NCBI RefSeq assembly: GCF_009389715.1
Contig: NC_052392.1
Location: 36,877,360-36,941,359 of the forward strand
Reading direction: 5' to 3'
DNA length: 64,000 nucleotides
DNA from: Phoenix dactylifera
Lineage: Eukaryota > Streptophyta > Magnoliopsida > Arecales > Arecaceae
Part shown: positions 13,081 through 25,300 of the stretch, in pieces
Layout: each line of letters begins with the position of its first letter
How positions within the stretch are numbered: position 1 is the first letter of the stretch
Notes under the pieces: model-generated
What the model saw: only the letters and a program-made list of their open reading frames with translations
Database searches by the model: none
Told to the model about the DNA's origin: nothing
Made by a program: the position numbers and the translations under genes

Positions 13081-13338
13081 AGCTAGGGTTTTGTTTCCCC
13101 CTTCTCCTCTCCAACTTCTAATTCTTGATCTTTGGCTTCCCAAGATCCGATCTTTATTCCTCCTCCGCCCGCCTGTAAACCCCGTTGCTTGAGTTCTCCC
13201 CAAAATTTGTTCGTTAGAGGTTTCTTGGGTCGTTTCTTGCGGTGTCGGGCCCTGGATCTGGTTTTTGTTGTCTTCTCCATGGCCTGGGCTTCGGTGGAAC
13301 CCTAACTCGGGATTGTGGGGCGAATTTTTAGTTGGAAA
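13081..13338 (+). promoter_or_regulatory. Probable 5' UTR / core promoter region of the EHD3-like gene
   Basis: A CTAGGGTTTTG motif at 13083-13093, similar to the telo-box-like motifs common near plant start sites, is followed by a pyrimidine-rich leader (TTTCCCCCTTCTCCTCTCC) leading to the ATG at 13339. No unambiguous TATA box was identified, and the transcription start is not known. Confidence 0.4.
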
Positions 13339-16300
13339 ATGGCCGTCGAAGAGAGGAAATGTAATGGTTTTGTGAAGCTGGAGGACTCGTCTGGTGAGGG
13401 TTTGATCACGTACAAGAGGAGGAAGCGTGCTAGGTCAAGTTCAGATGCTGGCCAGGTAAGGGAGTTCTGTTGTTTTCGTGCAACTTTTATACTAAAGATT
13501 GGATCTTTTTAACTTTACGGTCTTGAAAATCGGTAATTTCGTAGAATTTGGATTGGGGTTCAGAGTAGTAGTTTTACTCTCTTTGAGATCTGGTTCTCTG
13601 GTTTGCTTTAGTTACTCGCGCTCTGCAGGGATGTGGTAGTCATTCGAACGCTGTAATATTTTTTAGCTGTACAATTGAACTTTAAACTCAATGATCTTGT
13701 CAAGATTACTTTTTGACGCAACAAATTGGAAAGAGAAGGGAAAAAAGGGATGAAAATTTATGTCTCCAATAAGAAGCGATCATAGGCTGGTTTTCTGAGG
13801 AAGGGGAAATCACTTTGTATGTGAAGAGTAGTTGATTTTGAAGCTTTCACATTGCAGTTGATGTAATTGTGCTGAACTGACATTTTTGTGGAACCCTAGT
13901 AGGTATTTAGGAGCCACATGGCAGCTCAGTAGCCATATGAACTCAGTACTGCATATGCATTGTATCTTATGACTTTCAATCCCAAGATGATGAAAATTAA
14001 GATGAAATCTTACTTAGTTGGAATTCTTCTTTGTTCTTGGTTTATAGAAACCTATAAGAACATGCAAAATCATCTTCTTAAAAGCATACCCATCCTTGAG
14101 ATGCAAATTTGGTATCATTCATATGAAAATGCTATCTGGGTCAGCCTAGTGGACATGACATTCATCTCGTTTGACGGTAATGACTTGATAAATTCCAAGG
14201 CAAAATGTTAAATCTTATGTTGATTTTTATTAAGCATTTCCTGTGATATGCTTCAGGACTTGGTAAATCTCAGTTTATGAAAATGCTGTTTATATAGAGC
14301 AGGGATGTACCTCAGTGTTATCTCCAATACAAGAATAAGTTTTTTTTTCTGTGATCATGTAATTGCCAATATCATTTGTCATGGGTTATTACCAACTTTG
14401 AAATTGAGTGGCACGCATCCACCTTCTCTACCTTGTTTATCAAGCCATATTTTTACTTGACTGACATTGATTAAGGTGCCAGGTTTCATTTTCTACTGCA
14501 TTGAGTCTCATTTTTCTTAAAAATATATAATGTGTTACATCTCCAGGCGATTAGAACGTGCCTTATTGAAAAACTTTTCATTTGCTCAATGACATATACA
14601 AAGGCGTGCTACCATATTCCTAGGTTCCTTATTGTCACGTTAGCTTTCTTTTATGGGGTCTAGGAGATGTAACTCCTTTTTGGTACTAAACAGCTTTATG
14701 TTGTAGCTCGCTGAACCATGACATGTATTGAATGGATCATCAATTAAAACACCCTTTGGATACTCAATGGTTCTATGTCATAGCTCACTGCACCATGATA
14801 GGTATTAAATGGATCATCAGCTGAGGTTAATACATGTCCTTTGCTCTCTTTATTGTGGGGAATGTACATTTCCTTTGTTTTTTGAGAATTTTGTTCTCTT
14901 GTCCGAATCAATTAGATTGCTTCTCTATGAAGGCTGGCAAATAATGACTTGACTCGTCAATCCGACCGATATCCGACCTGCCATAAGAAGGTTTGATTTG
15001 GGATAAACATGTTTGGGTCGTAAATAGGTCGACCCATTTTGTCTTGTTTATTAAATGAGATGGGTTTAGGTTCTAGGTTTGTAACCTGTTTAACCCATTT
15101 AACCCATTTAATATTATTCAGGTTGGATTGGGTTGAACATGTTTAATCGAACCTGCTTACTTGTTTAAGTTATATAATGGACAGAATTGGTGCTCGTGCT
15201 CGATCCCAACTGCCTTGATTTGACCCATGTACACTTTTTCTTAAAGCTTGGTTTCTGGATCCTTCTTCCATCTTCATCTCTTAGTGTTAGGGTCAAGGCT
15301 CTTAGTCGACTTCAATTATTTTTTTCAAAATAAAAAAAGTGCCCCCTCTTCGGGACTCTTCTTTTTAGGGGAATAGGGGTGGAGCCCCTCGTACGGCTTC
15401 TTGGTCCTCCACGGCCCCTCCCCCCGCCAGCCTTTCTCTTCCACCCTCTCTCTCCCTCTCCCTACCTTTCCCTCTCTCTCTCCTTTTCTCTCAGTTCTCC
15501 CTACCCCCGCCCTCATTGCTATATCGGTATGGGCCCAACATGGAACGTCACAAGGGTGTGTCGAACCATGCCATCGAGCAAGTAGTTCGGGTCTCGGTAC
15601 CGGCACATCAATCATTGGTTAGGGTTTTCTTGTGTGATGCAGGGCAATGGCCGTCCCTATTTGCTGCCTGTAGCAGTGGTAGCTTTGAATCTCTCCCTGC
15701 TTGCAAGTTAGTGGCCCTTCTCCTCCTCTCTCCATGGCCACTTCTTCTTCTTCTTGGTTTCTTGTTTCCTCTTGGGTTTAGACGACGGTGACGGGCTTCG
15801 ACACTAGATAGGTGATTCATGGAGTTGGCGTTGAGAACCAGCAAAGGCTTTGATGACGACGAGTCCGGCAAAAAGGAGGGCTCCTCCTCGAATAAAGGTC
15901 ATCTTTCTTTTTCTTTTTTGTTTTAAATTTTTTTGATTCTTTCCTTTTTTGTCTAGCGTCACCCTCTCCGTTGTCATCAATCTTGGCCTCATCCTCTTTG
16001 TCATCAATCTCGACCCCACCCTTTCTATCGTCGTTGATTGTGGTCTCACTCTCTCTATTGCTGTCAATCTCAATGCCGTTGACCTTGGAGGCACCCTCTT
16101 AATTGGTATGTCTCTCTCTCTCTCTCTTCCCCCTTCCTCCCTCCCCTTCCTCTTCCCACTTTGTCCTCCCTCAATTCTGCTATGAAACCCTCCGGCATCA
16201 CCACTAGTGGCCCATCCTCCTCAGGCGCTAAGCTTGTAGCTAGGGTTTTGGGTTTCTCTTCTCCCGCCAAGAGATCGATTTTTTGCCTCGAAGGGGTTCC

Positions 16301-19300
16301 GTCAACCTTAAAGGTCTAATCGCTGGCAGTGGTGGCCGAGGGTTGGAGAAATTTCCTTTAAAAATACTAAATTTTCTTTTCCTAAGAAAATTTCTTGTTG
16401 AATTATTTTATTCTTAACAGCACCATTAAATGCTGTTTTGTGTTGCCATTATTTTTCTGCTGTTTACTGTTTCGCTGATCACACACTTTTGGATTCCACT
16501 TCGAACATCAGTGCGGATGCTAAACAAGTTAAACTTGTTATACCGCTAAATAGGTTGACCTAACCTGTTTATGAAACAGGTTAAGTAGGTCGGGTCAGGT
16601 TACCTACGTATTTCGTTTCAAATCTTAACCTATTTAATAAACATGTCAGGTTCAAGTCTAGGATTTTCTGACCCGACTTGCATCCGACCCAACCCGTATA
16701 TGACTTGATATGACACGATTGCTACCCATATCTTTTATTTTTTATTCTTTTTTAAGCTTTAAGAATCATTTTGCAAGCTTTATCCATTTCCTATGTATGT
16801 GATAAAATGAGTTGGTTCTGATTGATGGGCATTTATACACTAGATATCTATTGTTGATCACTTTTTTATGCTCCAAGGACCATTTTGCTAGCTTCATCCA
16901 TTTCCTGTGGATGTGATAAAATGAGCTGGTCCTAATTTATGTGCTTTTATACACTAGATATCGAATTGTTGATCACCCAGTGGGCTTTAAGTTTGATGGG
17001 CTTCATGCATGCAAGAATTGCTGGCTCGAGAATTTTTACAATGGCTTGTTTTTCCGCAATGTCGGTTGACAAATATGGGGATGTGATGCATTTAAGAATG
17101 CCTATTATGTACCAAAAAAAAGGAATGCCTATTAGATTTAGGATTTTGTCTGTATTTGGGCTTTATAATTCAGCTGTCTTTCCAGAGTTAACTTGCCCAT
17201 TTTGAAGTTAACTTTTAGTCCTTCAAGTTTTATGTCTTTGTCATTATGGTGGTGTGGAAAAGGGAATTTTTAGAATTTTCTTTCCAGCTGTTTGGATGGT
17301 AGGAAGCTAAAAACCTACGGAGGAGTTTTCCAGATTTGAAGGAGTTTTGGACTTTGCATTTCCTGTCCGTTGATTATTTTCTTTCAATTCCAGATATTTC
17401 TGAACAATCATACAGAACCTTAGCAGAAAAGCTGGAAATCTCTGCCAGAAAATCTGAATATTTATACATTGATCCTATGAAGCTTCATTTGATCATTGTC
17501 TGCGCATTTTCTTTCCTGTAAATGTTCTTTAGACATGGTGAAGGTAATCTTAACACCTCAGAAGTAGCAAAAAGGCATAAAGCTTGTTATTTCACATTGC
17601 AAGGTGGTTAGATTGGCACATATTTTTTTCCTACATCCCCTTACGTATAGAGAACTCAATCCTAATACTATATAGGTATTAAAGGGGCATAAGGCCTGTC
17701 TTCTCATATTATTTGAGATTTTGCTTTTCTTCATATGGTTGATAACAGAACAGTCAAGGCTCCATGCCATGTATCATCACTGCAGTGCCAGTCCCAAGCT
17801 CTGTAAGAAAGGATGGTCGATGTTAAGTTCAGACCTAGAAATAAATTCTAATTCAATATGATGGCATACATGTTATCAGCAAAATAATTATCATCTACAA
17901 GCTCAGGAAGAAAAGGATAGTTTATTCTAAGTTGAGACCGAGAAATGAATTCTAATTCAATATGATGGTGTAATCATTATTCTAACATATTTGTATCATA
18001 GGGTGCTGTAGAAGGAAAATGAAATGAAGATAATATAATTACTATAACACTTAATGAAGTTATTCTCTTTAATTGTTTCATGGAAGCAGCTTTAATGCAT
18101 GAAGGGCTTGTCTGAGCCACTAAGTAGGATAAAAAAGTGATGGAGATTGGGGAGGCTACAAACATGAATGGGGGAGAGGGGGGAGGGTAGTGCATATAGA
18201 AACTGTTTAAGCCTATAAAATAAAATTATTAGCCATAGACCACAGCATGGACTAAGATAGCAAATGGTCCCCTTTGCCCCAAGGGTCCTGGGCTTGTCAT
18301 GGTTTAGAGTAATACTTTAACTGACAGGACAGCTGTAATCCCCAAAACAGGCTTTAATTATCTGGTGCCATTTGTGGCTGATTTTGACCTTGTCCATGGG
18401 ATGTTGAACATGATCCCAATTGTTTGCGTCTTTTGGAGCTTAAGTTTCTAAGCTATTATTGCTTTCCACATAGGTTACAGGGTTGCCTCATAATATGGTC
18501 AAGGCTTTGCAAGAGTAAAAGGCTGTAAAGATCATAGATGCTAATTCTAAAGAAGTCCCTATTGGCTTGCTTATGATGTAGCATTTCTGATAGCATATTG
18601 CGTTTGGGCCAGTAAGGCAATTAGATAACCATTATCTCTGAAGAACATGGCAAAAAAAGATGAATACTGTGCATGAGAAGTCAGCAGATCAGCAAACCTT
18701 AGGACTAGCAAAAGGTAGAGGTGGCCTTAGGGTATGCTTGGGGACAATGAAATTGGACTTGAATCAAGGTGGTCATCCAGGAGGCAGGGTGGATTCAAGA
18801 ATCGGTGTGGAGCCAAGAGATGGATGGGACTCAAAAAAGCAGTTAGGGGTCAATATGGAAGAAAGCAGGATTAGGACATCTACGAACTGGATGCCAATTT
18901 GGGCTAGATGTGGATGCCAACTATCATGTTATGTCAGAAATCATATCTTAAGTTGTTTTACTGATTGATGTTAGACTTGACTCATTATGACAACCTGATA
19001 GGCCATAGAAGTCTGTTGGTGGGCAGGAAAATGTCGAGCTCTTGGTAATCCATGTAATAGGAAAAAGAGATGTTAGATTCTAATTATGATCAAGTAAGTT
19101 TGAGGAGGATGCATAAGCTCTAATAGGGCTTGTTAGGATCTTAATGAATATGAGGAATGAAAGTAGATTTGGGTGACTATTGAGCAGGTAAAAGGCACTT
19201 AAACCAAAAGGAACATCTTGAGGCAAAAGAGGGCCAAACAATTTACAAAGAAACTTCACTAGGCCACATTGTATTGGCATAGTGGTCCCATATGATTCAA

Positions 19301-22300
19301 AAAAAAAAAAACAAAATAAGGACTATAGGGCACTAATCATAAATAGATTCTTGTTGACTAGCATTGGTAGATGGGGATTTTTAGTAGGAAAGGTCCTTTC
19401 TTTCCTGATTCTCGAAAGGAATAAAAGAGTTTCCAAGGCCACTTGGACAAGGTGAAGTTTTTTATTTTTTATTTTTTATTTTTAACCCTTATGGAAATTG
19501 CACTAAGAGCTAAAAGCTGCAGACAATATAATGTGGTAGACAAACATGGAAAATATTGTGTATATTTTAAGATTAAATTTTGATTTGCCATAGGATTTTA
19601 AAGGCAATGCCCTTAATTGGTAAAATATGTCAACTTTTAACCATAGTCAATGAACAGGTTGTCCACTTGTAGTGACCATCTATCTAGTGGGAAACCAAAG
19701 AGAGTTTTTGTTGTATAAAGGATAATTAAGCGGTCATATTCAATACGAAGAATCGATGATTTTGTCTCGTGTGAGGCCGTTGAAACTGTTACAAAGGGCT
19801 CATGAAAATGATTTTGTGCTTTGATTCCTTGACCTTGGGGAGTAAGTTGGTATTATGGTGAAATGCAATAAAACCACTAATTAATCAGCAATAGACACTT
19901 AACATTCCTCTCACTAATATTTAAGCTTAGTCTATAATACAATTACTTAGTCCATTATATAACATACCTAAATTCCATAAGAGCTTTTTTCCTGTCCTCC
20001 TCCTCCTCTCTCTCTCTGTGCGTGCGCGCATGTTCTGGGCCTGGTGTGGCTTGGGTTTAAAGTGACTCAAATTGGTTTTTAAACCATGCATCAATATATG
20101 AATGATTTCTTTACGCTGTTCTGTTTTTTTTTTTTGAAACCAAGCAATTCAAGATTAAGTCTCATAAACCCCTTCTTTATTTGAAAATTTGTAGAAGCTA
20201 TATCTACTTGTGTTTTTCCAGAATCCATATAAATATTCTGATGTGTACGTTGATAAATTAGTTTGTATGATTCTGCTGAAATATCTTTTAATATTTTCAA
20301 TTTTTGGCAATGATATACAATTGTTCCACTATCATTCCAAAATTTGCAGCGCATATAACCTTTTCTTTTTTTTTGGGGGGGGGGTTGGTTGCTAAAAACT
20401 TTGGTCTTTATTTTTTTTTGATTGAAGTTGTTTAATAAGAAAATTCATTTGCTTCTTATATCTTTATGTATCACAAGAAATTTTATTTAAACTTAGGGTC
20501 TATTTGGCATCGCTTTTATTTGTTATTTTTATTTTTAAAATAAAATCATAGAAATCGAGATAAAAACATGTTTGGTGCTATTATTGTTATTTTCTATGTT
20601 TCAAAAATTATTTTCGTTATTTCTAAAAAAAATTAAAGTCAGAAGTCTTACTTCACTATTTTCAAAAATATGAAACTTATCTTTTACCACTACGACCAAC
20701 ACCACCACCATTGCCGCCATTGTTGTCACTATTGTCGTTGTCTCCACCATTATTGCCATGACCTTGGTCATCATCCGAACCGGATGGTACGAGGCATACC
20801 GTACCGTACCAATTTGGTACCGGTACTCGGTATGAATGGCGTACTGACACTCAGTAAATCAAAAAAATTTTGTACCGTATCTTTCCGATGCTGTGTTAGT
20901 GTGGCACCAGTACAGAGTCCCGTACCGAGACGACGAACTTTGATTGTCATCATCATTGTTGTCGTTGTTTCCACCACCACTGTTGTTGCCAGTGCTGCCA
21001 TTGTCTCCATCATTTGCCATAATCGTTGTCGCCATGTCACTGCCACAACCATTGCCGCCATGTCACTGCCACAACCATTGCCGCCAGCACCCCCACCGCT
21101 GCTTCCAGTACCATGAGCTTTGCCACACCTCCACCATCATGGCCGCTGCCACCACATCGTAGGTGCCCCCACCACCATTATTGTTTCCACCACCATTGCG
21201 GCCTCCATTATCTATGCCACCACTGTCACCGCCTCGGCCATCATCATCATGTTTATGTTTTTTAAAAAAATAACTATACCAAACATGTTTATATTGTCAA
21301 AAAAATCTACAAATAGAATTAAAAAAAATAGAAATAGAATAGAAAAAAATAATTATCTATTTTGAAAATAAGAAAAATGGAAATGATGCCAAGTGCCACT
21401 TTAGTTTTTGATCTATTTTAGTTAAATTATAGTGTCAAACTTTGTTCTTGCATATTCTTCACAATCTAATTAGTAGAAAAATGTATACAATACACATGTG
21501 ATGTTTATGTTTTGAATATCATGTCTACGTCCTTATCTTAGTTTTTGGTTTGTCTGTGTGTTCAATTGATGATGTGTGTGGATTTGTAGGTTTCCCACAT
21601 GCCTTTGCATAAAGGAAAAATTAGGGATATTGGGTGGGAGCATGGAGTGATAGTTGATGGAAATAGGTTTCACTGGAAATGCAATTGGTGTGGCTTGGTT
21701 AGATATGGTGGTGGGGTGTCTAGGCTTAAGCAACATATTGCTGGTACTTGTCATGTTCAAAAATGCCAAAAGGTTCCAGAAGACGTTGCAAAAAACATGA
21801 TGAACCATCTGATAACAAAGCAAAAGGACAGAAGGATGAAGATAGCTGCACGCAAGGGTATTGATAAGATGAAGTCCAAGTTTCATCGTGAAGATGATTT
21901 AGTTGGTAAGGATAATGTAAAAGTTGACCTAGATATGAAGGGGAGGAATGCCAGCCAACTATCTGAGAGAGCCACTAAACAATATGGGGTTGCTAGTCAG
22001 CGGTCCAGGACTGCTACTCAACGATCAAGGACAACTGCTCAGCTCTTTAATATTGGCATGGCTAAGGTATCTAATGCTATTGTTGGTGGATCCTTTTAAA
22101 TTCATACCCATGATCCATGCTTGATATAATTGTATGAGATGAGATATTTATATGTTGTATTTCATGTTGTTCTGGTTATAGTTGTTAGCTTCAACTTGTA
22201 AATTTCAGATGTTTTGAGGTTTAAGATTTGTTTGAAAGACCCAAACACATCTTTCATAATGCTCATGACATTTCTTTTTATAATAAATTTATTTAAAAAC

Positions 22301-25300
22301 ATTGTTAACTGAGAAGAAGATACCTACAACATAGATAAATGTGTTATCTGTGAATTTGCTTCTTTCCATTTCAATACAAGCTAATTCGACATAATGCCAT
22401 ATGGTATGCACTCTCACTTTATGGATTGGATCATATCCATTTATAAGATGATCCACAATGCTAAAAATTTACTACATATATACATAAACATCAATCATTC
22501 TAATTCTCACTCCCTTGTATTGATCTTTGATTTTTCCTTTGTTTTCTTCCTATTTCACACTGTTGATAATTTGTTCTTTTCTTATTATAAAGTTATTCAT
22601 CGTACCCAAAGTTAAATGAAAAATGGATGTGAGTTATGATTCACATTGCCACTCTTTTTTTGGTGTACAAATTACCATTCCTTTATTAAAATAGAAGTGG
22701 CTTATTTGTTATAATAATCAGAGGAAAAAGGAAAAATAATTATTAGAGAGTATTAGGTATCGACCTCATATAATAATGCAATAATGACTCTAATTATCAT
22801 TTGAATTTGACAAGCTGTAGGCATGGACACTGATTAATATGGGATATTGTTCTAAGAAGGTTGCCTTTTATGCAGCATTTTTGTCAGTGTAATCTAATAA
22901 CTGTATCTGATTGGGTTACATACTTATGACCTGAGTTTCAACTTAATGTTAGTGGCTTAACTTTATGTGGTTTTGTGTGGCTAGGGCTAGCCAGTCTATT
23001 GAAATTGATTTCAGTATGAAGAGCAACAAGAATTTTGATTAGGTTGAATATTGGTTGATTAGGTCTGAACTGGTGCAATTTGGACATGAGTAAGAATAGA
23101 AGTTGTCTTGGATTCGGTACCTAAACCTACACCCTATTTTTAAATTAAGTGAACGGAATTGGATTCAACATGGTTTACATGACCCACCTAGGCATGGCTG
23201 ACAGTTTAAAAAAAAATTCAAATTTCGGGGTGTACCTCGTAAAAAATAAGTCTGAGTAGAAACCCCAAGCAAATTCTTAAGACCCTTTTTGGTTGCGTGA
23301 TAACTGTGACCTATGGCTGGGCTATCTTGCTGACCCTCCAAAGAGGTTGCTTTTTGAGAGGTTGAATTTATTCAATGGCCAAGAGGCCAGATAGCTCAGT
23401 TAGTTCCATCCTACCAAAAAAGTGGGATGTAGTTAATTTGCAGAGTTCTCTTCTCTCTCTTTTTCACGCTCTTTTCTCACCTTATCTTACTAACCCCGTA
23501 ACTTCAACCAAACATTACTTTTTTACTAACTCAAAATTAAGGGAATCTTGGGGGATTTGTGAGAGCTAGGGTTAGCTGAGTGGGGCTTGCTATCCTGCAA
23601 CTAAACAGGGTCTACATAACCTGGTTGAATATTAGTCTCTGTTGAATTAGCTTGCACCTAGGTCATCACTAAAACTTAACTTGTGCTATTACCATTATGT
23701 TTGACCATTATTAGATAATAAACTTGGAAAGAGGGGGGACTGTGGTTTCTGTCTATTACTTGGAGTGGGAAAAGTGATGTACATATGACATAGAAAGAAT
23801 AGGGGTCGGTTCCCTTGGCTCTTTGGTGTTTTTATAGGCCTTCTAGTGTAATGTTATAACTTGAGAAAAATGTGAATGATATGGGTCGCCCATAATACCA
23901 CATTTTATTGCATTATATCCCATTCCCTGTTATATGTAGTTGTAGCTTCAGGGAAATGTATTCCCACTCAGAATTAGAAAATGGATTTGATTCATCCTCT
24001 TCAGAATGGGGAACATGTAGAAGTTGTAAATAGGAAGTAAGGGAAACAAGAAAGGAAATTCATGCATTACTTATGAGGGAAACTGATAAGAAACAACTAC
24101 AGATTTATTTCTTATTAGTTCCTTCATGGTTTCTCTGTGGTTTCCCATTTGTTTTCATTTGTCCTCATCTGTTTTGGCATATCATTTTACATTTGTTGCT
24201 CTGTGTACTTTTTTTTAAACCATCCTTTGCCTTGGACATCATTTTCACATATGGGAGATACATCATTTCTTGGACATCATTTTCGCACAAAGGAGGTTGA
24301 TAATCTCTATAATGGAATAAATTTCTGTAGGACAAAACATGTTGTCAATCTTTGTAGGAAAATTGTCTTCTTGGACCAAGGCTATAGGTACTTCTAACAC
24401 ATCCTGATTTGAGGATGGTTACAAATCAGGAGATTGATTGGAGGATGCTGGACATATTCGAAAACCAATTGGCTACTTGATTTATCTGGTATTTCATTGC
24501 CAACCTTTTTTGTGTTTTTGGTCAATGCAGATAGCTTTTCATGCATACTTCCAGAAAATGTTGTCTTGATGCCACAGTCCACACTTATTAGTATTTTGAG
24601 AGTGGCTCTAGTTCAAGGCATGCTTCTCATAGAAATGGTCTTGAATTGATTTATTCTGCTATAAAAATTGGCAGGCTCTTAGACATGAGCAACTAGATTT
24701 TACTGAATTGTCAGTGGCGCGATAGTTACATGTTAGAGTAATAAGCAAATTGCAATGTTTGTTTGTGGCCTAGAAGAAAAATGTTTTGCCTTGGCATAAG
24801 TTATCGCTAAAAGCCATTCCTATTAGGCATGGTCTCTCTTGCAAAAGGAAATTGCTTTAATATGAGTCAAAAAATTCTATATATGATAATTATCATTATA
24901 CTACAATATTACCTAGCAAGGTTTGCCGGACTGGTATCAAGACTCGTATAGACCGACGACTGGTTTGGTACTGTATGGGTTCGCATCGTACTGTGCCAAA
25001 GCGTACAATAACAAGGAGAGGGAGGGGAGAGGAGAAGAGGGAGGGAGAGAGAGGGAGGGGAGAGGGAGAGAAAACGCTAACCTAACCCTAAACCCTAGGA
25101 GAACCTGTGGTCTAGAGAGAAGGGGGAGAAAGAGGGACAGGGAGAGGGGGGAGAGGGTGAGGCAACCTGGGTTTGATTGTGATTGAGGGTATCGAATTAG
25201 CCATTGGCATCAATCGAGGAGAGCATCGGTGTCGGCATCATTGGTGGAGCCTTCGGTCAGGTACTATGGAGCTTTGAAACTCCGATCATGGTGGAATCGG

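Noticed and set aside
18660-18968. 102-codon Gly-rich open frame in EHD3-like intron 1
   Set aside because: No recognisable motif, no splice or promoter context, and it lies inside a well-supported intron.
20670-21265. His/Cys-rich open frames (up to 148 codons)
   Set aside because: They are direct translations of CCA/CAT trinucleotide tracts inside a transposon-like element.
25080-25098. CCTAACCCTAAACCCTAGG as an interstitial telomere array
   Set aside because: Only about two and a half units, with no extended array. Such motifs are common near plant 5' leaders.
24923-25186. Glu/Arg/Gly-rich open frame
   Set aside because: Translation of a GGGAGA purine tract.
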